64,000 nucleotides of DNA from Acanthornis magna (taxonomy: Eukaryota; Chordata; Aves; Passeriformes; Acanthizidae), in assembly GCA_036785705.1 (NCBI GenBank), contig JAWUZG010000084.1, positions 5,639,001-5,703,000 on the forward strand. Direction: 5' to 3'. Positions 12,434 to 24,694 of this stretch are shown piece after piece. Positions within the stretch are counted from its first letter, which is position 1. Each line of letters opens with the position of its first letter. Below the pieces are notes generated by a model. That model made no database searches. It was not told where the DNA came from and was given only the letters and a program-made list of their open reading frames with translations. Position numbers and translations under genes: made by a program.

Positions 12434-15400
12434 TTTGCTAGGAACTAAAGAAGGGAGTCTGAACATGCCATACTGTTATTCCTATGGGAAATTTTTATGA
12501 TCCTGTTTGTTTTCAACCCATGCTTGGCAATGCCATCTGGCATGCAGTTGCTAGATTTGAGGAGAGTGAGGAATTCTCTTCTCTCCCACCCCTCTCATCC
12601 TTGTTTACACTGGCAGAGGTTGTTGGGATCTTTATTTTTTGTGCTCTTCTGCTTTATGGAGTAAAGTTCACTTCCTGCGCTTAGTTCAAGTGCTTCATTG
12701 TGGCTCCCTGACAGTGTGAGGTCTATAGTGCTGCTAAATATATTTGCTCTTTATTTCTGTGTGATGTCTGAAGAGGGTTTTTATCTTATATACTAAAGAT
12801 ATACAGTACAGGCTATGAATGTTTTTTAACTGCTGTGTGTGTATGGATGGATAAAATGGATGTTGTTTTTCTGTTTTAATTTAGCAAATACTACAGAGTT
12901 TAGGACTTCACGGTGATCAAGGTAGTCCCCTCCTATCATTTACATGGTAGTCCCCTCCCTATTCTGCCTAGGAAAGGGCTCTGCTACAGTCACACAAGCA
13001 GCAAAATCAATATTGTGCCTTAACCCGGAATGTATTTAAAATTTTGCTTTGAAAAATCTGTAATTTTAGACTATTTCTTTGCAGTGCAACAGTGTAGGCT
13101 GTACACCCTCAATCTGGTTTATGGGACTGCACCAGTAATAGAATCCAACTGTTTAAACTCTGATTTCTCATTAAAGATGTAGAGTTTTCAGGGAAAAAAA
13201 GAAAGAAAAAAGAGGGTCTGTGCTCTTAGAACCATTGCCCAAAAGGTGTAGAAAATCTTGTAATGCTAACATTTGTCAGTACAGAGTTAATTTTTGAGGT
13301 GTAAAGGGATATTTGGGTGTTGAATAGGAGCTTGCAGAGCACTGACAGGGCAATACCAGCTCTGCCAGTGTTGCTACATTCAAGCATAGTGTAATTTAGA
13401 CAGAGATGGGGCAAAGCAATAATTTTTTGTGCTCTCCATTTAGCAGTTCTGTTTCTGTTTTTATACTTTCCATTAATTCTCTTTATAAAAGTCATAAATA
13501 ATATGATCTGAGAAACTTCTAATCTGCAGCTGTGCTCTCTCAGGGAGTGTGCACAGTGTGAACAGGAGAGACCACTTCTGTCATGCAGCTCTGAACAGGA
13601 CACAAGGGCGGAATTATTCATGCATGACATGAAACCCTAAGCCTGCTCTGGCTTCCTACAGCCACCGTGTGAGACCTAGAGCCTGTGGAGAACCTGTGGT
13701 GCAGCACCAAAAATGTCTCTGCTTCAAAACTTAGATGGGAGAATAAGTCTCAGTTGACCACCAGTGAATATGAGCCTGGAGCTTAGTAAAATGGGGTCTC
13801 TAGTGACTTGTTAGCTAAAACATTTCTAGGCTGAGGAAACAGGACAAAATAAGCAGGAGAAACCTATGTTTCAGATCAGGTATAATTGATTTCTCTGTAA
13901 TTAAGTCACAGAGTAATTGCTGTTGAAAGGGGTGCCTGGAATCTGAGAATTAGCAAGCTCCTCTCTAAAGGACTGTCAGAGGTAAGGAGGGAACTTAAAA
14001 CGTGACTGATGGCAGAGTGTGGAGTTAACTGCTGTCACTGGCTAGCAGGGAAGTGGCCCAGAGGGGCCATCTTAATGTGAAATATATGTACACAGGGTAC
14101 TTCAGAGCAGTGATGTATTTGCAAGGAGAAAACTATTACATCACACATCTACTAGGTGTGTCAGACCCATTGGTGGTGCCAGCAGGGAAGAAAGGAGCTA
14201 GGGATACTCAGGACCTGAGGAACTCATGAGTAGCCACAAGGCAAGGGCCCATTTATATGAGAAGCAGTTGCATAAACTAACATCTGCGCTGAGAGAAGTT
14301 TGGGACCAAATTCTTGGATCCTGTGGGAGTGCACAGATGTGTGGTGTGAGGGCAGAGACAGCAGAAGTAACAGTGCAGAATACTTGTTGAAGTGGTGGAA
14401 GGGTAAAGCAGCACTACAGCCTACCTGAGAGAGTGCACAGGGAGAACACAAGTTGCTTCCTTCAGTGCTTTCAGAAGAGATGGATTATGGGCAGGAAAGA
14501 GTCAAATATTTCTCAGCCATTTCCCTGGCAAACCAGAGAAGCTGCTTAATTTGACTTACCTACCAAAAACCGTACCTGAGAATGAATAGATGCATTACTT
14601 TAAACATGTTTGAACTGCATCACTGCAATACATTTTGAACGTACAGCTTGAGGCAATCTCTGTAGAGATGCAGAAAAGGATTCAATTCTTGAGCCTGTTT
14701 ATTGCTTTTATCTGTGATGTTACATTAGAAAGAAATGGGATAGCATAGAAATGCCTTTGTAATAAATGAATACATCAAAAGTATAAGGTAAAGCTGGGAG
14801 ATACGTGAGGATTCAGATCAAGAAGACTCAGAAAAAATGCATAGCAGATGTGTAGTGCATACTATGATGGGACACAGATGTTTTTCTTGTTCCTTTATCA
14901 AAATAAATGAACTAAAAATCTTATGCTGAATCAGGTAAGAATAAAATGCTAATGCTGTGGAGCTGTCCTTACTGAAGGATGGCATTTGTCTCAGATAATT
15001 GCACTTACAGTTGTATTACAATAGAGCTAATGGGATAGTTTTGCCATGAATCCAAAAGCCATATTGAGGCTATTAGAATGTTGAGGGTGTCCTGTGTAAG
15101 CCTCTCTGTGCATTCCTGGTCACTCCTGGAAGGAAGCCAGCTAGATGCAAATCATCTTTTGTGGGAAAATAAGAGCCTAACCTGTAAGGGTCACACTTCA
15201 ATGTAAAATATGTATGGATTCATCTGTGGGAGTCATGATCAACATACCTTAGTGCTGCTCTTTGCAGCTGGTGTGTACACCAACTCAAGTGGAAAATCAA
15301 ATGACAGGTTAATGCTATGCATTTGCAAAACCCCTTTGAGAGGGGCAGACACTGTTGCCCATAAATATAAACCTTCTAAGAGGTTAAGATTGGTAAAGGT

Positions 15401-18400
15401 GAAACAAATATTACTGTACTTAATAACAAACTACTCCTCCCCAGGAAGTCAATTGCAAGGCTTCTATTGGCATTAATGGAAGCAGGCTTGGCCTGTTCCT
15501 GATCTGCAGAGGGGCTGCACAAAGAGCTCTTCAGTGTTTCGATTGAATACAGAAAATAAATTAAAACCCCCCAAAAACCCAACAGCAAAACACCACAAAC
15601 AACCTACACGCCATTTCCAAAGTATGGTAGTGAAATCTGTATTAGAATTAAAGGGGCCTGGGGAAGTGGTTGTTGATATTCTGTTTATTTTTGCAGGAGA
15701 GGTCATTTAGTGGAGAGGGGTGAGTTTTGATAGCTGGCCTTGGTGCACTGTTACCATGGTGAGTTGCAAACAAGTCCTCTCTGGATTCTGGTGGGTTTGT
15801 GCATTTGCTGAAGTTAACATTGTTTCAGAGTGAATTATTTAGTTCAGAATTCCTGGCTTATAATTTGTTGGTTGCAGAATTCTAGGACTAAAGTCTCAGT
15901 CTCTGAATGGTTGGCTCTTGATAAAACAGTTTGAGGTGATGTCCTATGCTTAAATAAGCATCCTCTGGAAGGTGTGAAATGTACCAACTACAGGAAATGG
16001 AAAAGAGCCCCTGGCATTCCGTGGGGTATTTGAGTGTTCCTGACTGTTTGCCAAGGCTCATTCAAAGTACATTGGAAGGGTTACTTCCTAATAGTTCATG
16101 GGCAGTGACCCATATAAGAAAAATTTCAGAAACTTCACTTGCTTTACTTATCTGAAAGAATTTTTGGAAAATGACCTGCTAGAAACAGATTTTTAGGCGC
16201 ACTGTATTTATATTTGCTGCCTTCTTGCTATCAGATAACTGTTTTAGGTGGGAGAGACTAAGCAGATAAGGTTTGAACTATGCTTTTTGGAGAGAGGAAG
16301 CAGAATCTGAGCTGGAGAGCATTAATCCACAAAGTTGCAATTAAAGGTGGGAGCTGTCCATACAAGGAAAAAAATGGAAGCAACGAACTATAATGTTTAT
16401 CTTTTCTAGGGCTGGAAGGAGGCTGATAGACAAAAATCCAATTTGGATAACAGCTGGATACATCTCAGATTCTGGGTTAAGGCACAAGCTTAGATCCCTA
16501 AGAGAAATATGGAAGTTAGTCCTGAAGGCAGCTATCCAAACTGGCTGAACATCCAGTCCATAAATGGAGTAGTGTTGCAAATAGTAGTGAACTTCATTGA
16601 GCTGTTCAGTTTTGGTTTATTTCTGGTGGATTCTCTGCTGTCCTTACAGAGGCAAGAACAATTCATATGGCATTGTTCTCCTTACACAGGATGTTGTGTC
16701 ACTTGGATTTGGAGAATCACTGAATTTATGACAGATCCAGGGAAGAAGGTGCTGTGTTCCTTTTGCTTGGTCACTCTATGGCAGTGTAGAAAAAATGGTT
16801 TCTGACTCAGATGTCCATATGGCATAGGTTGGAAGTGGATTAACAATGTGCTTCAGTAATTGGCTCTTTAGGGCTTGAAAGTGGGAAGAAAAGAACAGGT
16901 TTTGGTTAAGTATGCTCTTGATAAGCTGAGGAAGCAGAGATGTAAGTGAAATAATACATCCTTGCTGTATAGAACTTTGTCTGGCTACATAGCTCTTTAA
17001 TTTTATGTTCCACATGATTTTAGGCAAGTCCTGAATTGAGGTTTTCATTTCTTTACAGAATACAGAATAGTGTTGAGTTTTTCTTACTTTTTATTCTAGG
17101 CAAAAGGGCACATTTCTTTCAGAGTAAAATATTTAGGATATTGTAAATAACTTCTCAGCAATGCATAGTTGTTTGCATTAAAATGGAACTATGTCAGTAA
17201 TGAATGTTGACTTGGAATTACAGCCAATATGGTAATGAAATAAAGCCCCATTAGATTTAAGTAATTTGCAAATTGAGGTTGTTATCAGTTAATAATGATA
17301 TCCCTGGCTGATGTGAGGAAAGGGTCATGTCACTCAATCAAATAGGAAGTAGGACTTGTAAACAGATGTAAACTAGCATGAATGTTAAATTATGGATTAA
17401 TTTCATGCATACATTGCAGTAAATCCCCACTAGTAGACAGTCATCAAGACTGCCTAGAGAAAACCTGGCTACGTTTATTTTCAATGTGATCATTCTCCTG
17501 CTCTTGTTCTACTTCTAGGAAAGCTCTAAGTAATTGTTTGGCTTTTTTTGTAAATTCCAACAGTACAGCAGTTTATCACAATGCTTGTGTTAGTCATATG
17601 TACTTGTGGTTAACTACAAGTTATTCGGGTGCTAAATAGGTGCACCAGCTTCTAGTCGCTTTTGACTTTCTTAACTAGAGCCTTATAAAAGAGTAGGCAT
17701 AATAAATCATGTTTGAAAGGAGATTCATCCAGGGTATCTCTGGAGTTTTAGTCAATGTGTATTTTTACCTGAAGGAGATGTAGGAGAATCAAGATGCATC
17801 ACAAACCCCTGTGAACCAAGAGTGTTTCACCCCCTCTGTATAATTCTGGTTGTCTGCTGCTCAACATTAAGCCAGTGTTTTGTTGCCACTGTCTTTTCTC
17901 TGACAGAAGATTTGTCCAGGGACCTATATAACTATAGAGCATCTGGTCTGTTTCTTTACCTCCTTAATTAAAATCAGATCTATTTGTTAGGAAACATTGT
18001 GGAAAACCTAGAGACACTAAAAGGGAGTCTCCAATACAGAAACTCACTGCAACCCTCTGGAAACTTGGAAGCTCAAAACAGTGAAAATCTCTGCAGTTGT
18101 GGCAAAGCAGAGTATCAAAGAACAAAAAAGTCACCCTGACAGGTCAGTAATTTCCAAGTAGCTCTAAATAAAACCTGAATTCTCTTATTGTGTCAGCTGG
18201 GGTGCAGTAAATAATTTTATTTTCCAGATAGAAATTTATCCTATAGAGAGATTGGTTAAATATGCCAGTCAAACAACTTCTCAAACAATAAATACTTAAC
18301 TGTTCTTTTTCAGTAGCTGTGACTTTTGAAAAACTCTGGTTCTGTCTACATTTTCTCCCACGTATGTGATATTAATGGGAAGAAGTGTGGTTGGATGAGA

Positions 18401-18889
18401 GTGCTACAAAACTGTCTGAGCATATAGTATGGATAGGAGTTTGCTACTCTTCTCACTGCTTCACTGTGTGTGGATTCACTTAGGCCTCCATACAGCGTTT
18501 AAAATGCTGCTAAATCGGAACACCTCTTTCCGAGTGCCTTTACAGTGTGCCAGTGGGCTGTAATCCTTTCTTTCAGTAAAGATATTCCATTGTAGACTTA
18601 CCTGTGGGTTACTGGAATGTGGTTTAACATTAACTCTTTTTGTTTGAAGTCAGACATCTGGCACTGACTGGCTGTAAACAGGACATGGTGTTTCTTCAGT
18701 CACACACCTTTTCTCTTGGCATTGAGCACTGTAGCTGGGAAGTGCAGGTGGAAGAGGAATTTGCTTATTGCCAGAGGAAGCTGCAAAGTGGAAAAAGGCT
18801 GAGCTAAAGTAATTAACAGGGGATTTGTTTTGGTTTTGTTAGCTTGTTTCCCCTAAAGGGCTGCCACTGTCATGTGAAGGTATGGGGGT
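12434..18889. other. Unique non-coding stretch with one short direct repeat
   Basis: No gene or transposon is recognised. A 13-bp motif (GGTAGTCCCCTCC) occurs twice, 25 bp apart, at 12921 and 12946. A purine-rich tract lies near 13194-13213. A strong acceptor-donor pair brackets 15697-15719. The 134-codon minus-strand frame at 13226-13630 has no recognisable motif and I regard it as chance. Confidence 0.55.
15697..15719 (+). other. Possible 23-nt microexon
   Basis: A T-rich stretch ending in TTTTTGCAG gives a strong acceptor at 15696. A GTGAGT donor follows at 15720. The 23 nt are open in two of three frames. The length is not a multiple of three, so inclusion would shift the frame. Splice-signal evidence only. 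Confidence 0.1.
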
Positions 18890-19482
18890 GTCCCCTGCCA
18901 TTGTTGGCCAGGCAAGGGAGGGGATTGTCCCTCTCTGCTCTGCAATGGGGTGGCCTCACCTCGAGTGCTGGGGTCAGCTTTGGGCACCACAACAACGAAA
19001 AAAAAGACATTTAGCCATAAGAGAGCATCCAAAGGAGGGCCATGAGGATGGTGAAAGGTCTGGAGGGAAAACCATACAAGGAACAACTGCGATCACTTGG
19101 CTTGTTCAGCCTGGAGAAGAGGACACTGAGGGGAGACCTCACTGCAGCTACAATTTCCTCCTGAGGGGAAGAGGAGGGGCAGGCACTGATGTCTTCCGTG
19201 TGGTGAGGAGTGACAGGACCTGAGGGACCGGCATGAAGCTGAGTCAGGGCAGGTTTAGGTTGAACGTCAGGAAAAGGTTCTTCCCCCAGAGGGTGGCTGG
19301 GCACTGGAACAGCTCCCCAGGGAAATGTTCACAGCACCAGCCTGACAGAGCTCAAGCAGCATTTGGACAATGCTCTCAGACACATGGTGTGTCTTGGGGA
19401 TGGTTCTGTGCAGAGCCGGGAGTTGGACTTGGATGATGCTTGTGGGTGCCTTCCAACTCAGGGTATTCTAGGATTCTACGGT
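18890..19482 (+). mobile_element. CR1 LINE, 5'-truncated 3' end
   Basis: The interval carries the typical CR1 progression near the 3' end. It has the block coding for 'hits/pairs of agricultural' RT C-terminal sequence around CTCACCTCGAGTGCTG, then the AAAGGAGGGCCATGAGGATGG block, GTTCAGCCTGGAGAAGAGG, the GGCACTGGAACAG block, and finally GCCTTCCAACTCAGGGTATTCTAGGATTCT as the 3' tail. CR1 elements are non-LTR retrotransposons that copy themselves by target-primed reverse transcription and are usually 5' truncated, as here. The reading frame of ORF2 is broken by indels, so no functional protein remains. The 3' boundary is set at the degenerate ATTCTA repeat. The 5' boundary is approximate. Confidence 0.93.
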
Positions 19483-20700
19483 TAGAGTACCGAACCAGCC
19501 GCTCCTGCTCAAGATGGACCTAGCCTGGATTACAGCATTCATCTCCTGATAGTTTGAAGTTCCAGGCTAATGATTTATCTCTTTCCTTTAAACTTCTGTT
19601 CTCTAGAAACTGATGATAAAGCAAGAAGTTTAAGTCTGAGGAAATTATTGCTTTTGAGGTATTTGCTTAAATCAGTATTGGAATGGTGAAGCTGAGGGGC
19701 TGATATGTCATGTTTGACTGGACACTTCAGTTTGAAGTGAGGATGGGATCACTGAGTGTGGTATAATTTGAAGTCATGGCTGAACTGGGGAGAGTTAGGG
19801 AAAAATTCACTTCTATTTCAAACATTTTTTCTCTCTGCATATGAATGTGTATATTCTTTAAATATTTACTACATGCTCCATATTATAATAGTCAAGGATG
19901 ACTGCTGCTAACCATTCATTTTATGCTTCGTTTCATATAGTATAGGAAAAACTTGCTAAAACTCTATTTTAAATTATTAATATGGGATTGGATGTCCAAA
20001 CAGTTCCTCCTTTTCTCTCATGCCTGAGCTTCCTAACCTGACAGCAAGACAGGTGGCCTAGAACTACTGTGATGAAAGAAGCATAATCAGGGGCAAGGGG
20101 TCAGTTGGAGTAAAATTAGACAAATAACCAGGGTTCAAGGATATGCTTAAATGAACAGCATAGTTTGCACTGTCTGTTGGCAGTTATTTTAAGATGCATT
20201 AAACACAGAGTCCACAATGTCCTAATTTTTCAGGGATGGGCTGTAAAGATCATAAATTCTGTGAAAGGGGTCAGAATCTAATTTACAGGTCTGATTCAAA
20301 GCTTGCTGAGGTCAATGAAAACCTCTATTAAGTTTAGAAGGGTTTCGATCATATCTTAAGGAAAAACAGGTGTATTGAGAGAGTGCTAAGATTAAATGAG
20401 AGCAGTAAAGGTTTTCCCAGGATGACTGCACTTTTCATCTGCCTATCATTGAAATGGGAAAAAACCTGTTTGTAAGACTGGTAGATGCTCACAGTTCCAT
20501 TTTAGTTTATTTCAAAATACAGTGAGCCTAATGAGTGAAGAGGGAGACTATTCATTACTTGCTGTTATACAGTAAATGGAAATGCACGTTTGCCTCAGTT
20601 CCAGGTGAATAGTAGCATTGGGAAGATGTCTACTGCAAGAATGTCCTTTTCAATACAGAATGAACCAGAAGTACTGTTGGAATTATTTAGTCCATTGAAT

Positions 20701-20745
20701 ATGCAATCCTGTAGCTGTCCTCTGGCTAAAAGCACAGGATTGCAT
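20701..20745. repeat. 12-bp perfect inverted repeat
   Basis: ATGCAATCCTGT at 20701-20712 is the exact reverse complement of ACAGGATTGCAT at 20734-20745, with a 21-nt spacer. It could form a small stem-loop. The stem is too short for a typical miRNA precursor. Confidence 0.8.
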
Positions 20746-22755
20746 TTTCTGCTGATGAAAATGCGTGTTGCTCCACTGACACTTTGAACCATATAATCAT
20801 GTTCTGCAAAGAATTTGGTCAGGTTTTACCTGCTCCTGCTGTTTAGTTGTAGAGGTCCCACTCACAACTTGGCCTATTTGTCATACAGAAACCAGTGTGA
20901 GATGACTGAGGAAAGGCACTGTATCAGTCATTAATGCTGGTCTGCTTCAGTTGCCTTACAGAAGAAAAGTGGTCCTTAAATCAGGCACCAAAGTCTTTTT
21001 CAAAGAAAGAAAAATAGTCAATTTTGAGTTTGCCCTTTTGCAACAAAATAGAAATTTCGATGCTCCTACAATCTTAGGCCAAGAGAGGCTTTGGTAATGA
21101 TAATGGGACATAAATGCCTTTTATTTTGCTGTTAGTGAGAGTAAATTGTAGAGCTGTCAAGTTGGGGCACGTCTATAAATGCTGAGTAAAACCTTTGCTG
21201 GGAGTGATGAAATTAGCGTGCCAAAGGAGAGGGAAAAATGCGCATCCATCAAGGGAACCTGTTAGAATTCTGAAGCAGGTTTAAACCAGTACAGATGCCT
21301 TGACCATCTGCTGAGGATATGAGTGGACATAATTGCACAGAACAACTGTCATTTCATTTTCTATACAAACACCTTCGTTTGCAGGAAGCATTCAGCCAAA
21401 GGGAGCAGCTTCTCACTCCAAAGCCCATGCTCTTGAAAAAGCTCTATGTTCTTTTTTAATGCTCGGCTTCAAACAATCTGATTTATTTGAGGCTCTCCCA
21501 TTGTGTGTGAGAACTTATATGCTTCTGTCCTGCAGGAGAAGCTGGAGCCCCTTGCAGTTCAGCATGGCTGATGTACCTCAGAGTTTATCACAGAAGTACC
21601 GAGATACTCTGAGCTGTAATGATGCTCCCAGAGCTTTGATCTCATGGTTTATATCACTGCAAAGTTTGGCAGGATGATATCTTTGCATTCTGTGGCTGCC
21701 TGTCCGTTATTTTTATTACAGAAAAAGGGAGTGTGGACTTAGATCATGGGGGTATTGCTACCCATTCCAGTGAGTGTCAGAGCTGCAGAAGCCACAGAGA
21801 TGTATTTGTAAATAGATAAGACTTAATAGAACCTAATGAAAGCTGTGGACATTTTTTTATGCTCAAATATACCTTAATGGATGATTTTAAGTATTTAAAT
21901 TCACAAGTGGCAGCAGTAAATTTTATTCACCCGTTTAAAGCAGGGATCTTTTCACCCCATCTTCCTAAGCACAGACACAGTTTTAGGTAGAAGCTCAGTT
22001 TTATCTGGTAGGAATAAAAAGTAAATATCCTATACCTGGTCTCTGTCAAGTGATTGACTATTTCTGACCTTGGAGTACTTGGAAGTTGTTCCCAGTTGCT
22101 GAATTTGTCACAGTGCTTTTGCTTGTTTGTGATTTGTATAATGAAAAAACCAAGTAGAGAGATGAGGGTCAATAAGTGAAATAGTATTGTTTATCTCAGA
22201 CACTTTTGCATCTACATTTTACATTTCTGTTACTTGGATGATGAGCTCTGGTGTCTATCTTTCTTCCTTTTGGGGCAGAACATGTATTTGCAGAGGCTGT
22301 TTTTCAAAAGCAGATCCATTGTAAGCATAGGAAATCTACAAAAATGTGTTTTGAGAAAAAAGGGATACAGCTGGAGGAAGTGTCGGGGCTCAGCCTAAGA
22401 TAAATGTTTAGGGGTTTTCTATTTTACTGTCTTAGCAGTTTTTGCTAGTGTCACTTTAGCTTTAAGCCATGTGATTTTATCAATTTAGCTTGCTGAAATA
22501 ATAATATGTTTAGATAGATGCATAAATTCTAAAATCATCAAACCATTTCTCCCAAGATTCAAAAGTGGGTCAAGAAGCCAATGAACTAAAGGGTCCCTTT
22601 TTTCCCATAATTTTTTTGTTTTCCTGACGTTATTTCTGTAATCATTGTCATTTTGTAGCTGGTTTTGAAAAAATTGAATTAATTCCTTCTGAAACAACAA
22701 AAACTCATGTAAATATTGTACATTTGATATTATTATTGCTCTTTTTTTATCTTAC

Positions 22756-22779
22756 TGAATTAACATACTCTGTAATCTG
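22756..22779 (-). other. Possible 24-nt microexon (minus strand)
   Basis: On the minus strand a pyrimidine-rich tract (TTTCTCTTCCTTTAG) precedes 24 nt, which are followed by a GTAAGA donor. The 24 nt are open in frame 0, reading Gln-Ile-Thr-Glu-Tyr-Val-Asn-Ser. The length and residue type fit neuronal-style microexons, but only splice signals support it. Confidence 0.12.
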
Positions 22780-23772
22780 CTAAAGGAAGAGAAACAATGA
22801 ATACAGAAAAATTTATAGTCAGGTTTGATTTCCATGCAGATCTCACAATACCAGTGTCATGGGCCCCTGTAACATGAGGCTGGTTCCAATATTTGAGCTT
22901 TCTGTTTCAAGGGGTTTTTCTAATGACAGCACTATTTTAGGAAAGGAAAGAGCAATATCTCCTTCCTTTGAATCACATTTTTATCTGCTTTGCTAATAGA
23001 AATTAGCAATGGCTTTTGGTGAGCTCTCCTGGCCCTTGTCCTCAGATCTGTGGGGAGTTACTGGGAGCTCGTGTGGCTCAGGTGGCTGGCAGAGCCTGTG
23101 TGGGCTTCTGGCCTGCTGCCATTCCTAGTCTGAATAGTTAAGTTAGACCACCATTGATGATATTATATATTAAAATATTGGTCTGGGAGCTGCAACAGTT
23201 GGGAGATCAGATTTTCACAGCCCCTGTGAAACTGAAGTGCTGCAGAGATCACAGTTCCCCATTATTTCAGCTAAAACAGAAGGATGGCAAATCGGTGCCA
23301 CAGGTCAAAAACGCTGCTTTTGCACATCAGAGCAAGATTCATGATGAACTGCTCTCTTAAGGAGGTTGAGTTCACGAGTTCTTAAGGAGACTGGGCTGCA
23401 GAGAGCTGGGGCTTTGCTGCTTGATACAGTACTCTGTCCAAAGTGATTCTCAAACTAATAAAAGTTGGAGATGGCTTGTGACTGTGCCTCTTGGATTTTA
23501 GTAGAGCCTTTCCTCCTCCTTTATGTGTTAAATGTAGTGTAAGTTACTGACTGAAATATTGTGAATATTTTGTTCTCTGAATTCTCTGAATTTAGAAGTT
23601 GAAAGCAGTGAAAGTGTTACTGCTGGAAAAATTAAAAATTAGTAGAATGGAGAATCCTTAGCAACGTGATGCACTGAGCACTGGGAAGACAAAGAGTCCC
23701 TATGGCATGACCCATGTAATGCTTCCTCTGAACTTCTCCAGGGAAATAGAAATAGTATGAAACTATTTTGTG

Positions 23773-23796
23773 AAAAAAAAAAAAAAAAAAAAAAAA
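23773..23796. repeat. A24 homopolymer
   Basis: An uninterrupted run of 24 A. I looked for a retrocopy upstream and for flanking target-site duplications and found neither, so I call it a simple repeat. Confidence 0.9.
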
Positions 23797-23930
23797 GGAT
23801 TTATAGATTAATTGTAAAGTATGCAATCCTTGCAAATCAATAAAACATGGAGAAACTTGCCTATAGGGTCTGGTACATCATACTTAGAGTAATGTGATAA
23901 ATGAAGCTAAAATAATCTATGAAGATATCA

Positions 23931-23954
23931 ATTTAATATAATATTTAATATAAT
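23931..23954. repeat. Exact 2 x 12-bp AT tandem repeat
   Basis: ATTTAATATAAT is present twice in direct succession without a mismatch. Confidence 0.9.
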
Positions 23955-24675
23955 AATCTCTAAAGGTATGATTTAATTTCATTTAACATAAGGAAAACTG
24001 CAGAAGGAAGTCACAAATCGCTGTGCATTAAAAATCTTGAAAGAAATTTGCCTGCCTGTATAATCAATCGCTGGGGTCTTAGGGGAGAAACTGCTTGAAT
24101 CGTCTCTTCACTTCCTGCTTTGTACATTTCAATTCTTCTATTCATGTGGACTCATCCCTTAACGATCATTTGTATCCCATTTAAATCAGGTCATTTAGAT
24201 ACAGGTGAATTGCTCTTGTAGAGGGAAATTTGGAATTTGTGTTAAGTGTTGAAAGAGGCTTGATAAGAATCTTGATTTATCAATTTATGTAGTCAATATT
24301 TTTTGAAAGTGGGGATTTTACAAAAGGCTTCACTAGAAGCAGTTCTTGAAGAGCTCCAAATACCACATTTGTACTTCACAATATACCTAAGGTTATAGGG
24401 AAATGTATTTCATGCTTGACATACTCTTTGTCACCATGTGCAGAGCCAGATGGAGTCCCTGTCTGAATGGGAAAATATGTCCCCACATCTGTATCTTATT
24501 CTGTGAGCACAGGTTGTGCTTGATGGAAAGAAAGAGGCTAGAAGGTTTGCCTAGAACTCCCTCTGGTAAGGCTCTGCCTGATTGTATTGCTCAGTCATGG
24601 CCAGGTGAGAGATACATTTATGATTCCAGACTGCATCTCATATTTTAAATACTCAGGCAGTTCATATTTTGTAGC

Positions 24676-24694
24676 TTTTTTTTTTTTTTTCCCC
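24676..24694. repeat. Poly-T tract followed by C4
   Basis: T15 directly followed by CCCC. It is a simple polypyrimidine run with no splice-acceptor AG immediately after it. Confidence 0.9.

Noticed and set aside
13226..13630. 134-codon minus-strand ORF
   Set aside because: No family motif and composition like its surroundings.
23400..23796. A24 tract as the tail of a processed pseudogene
   Set aside because: No recognisable cDNA upstream and no target-site duplication. A simple repeat explains it.
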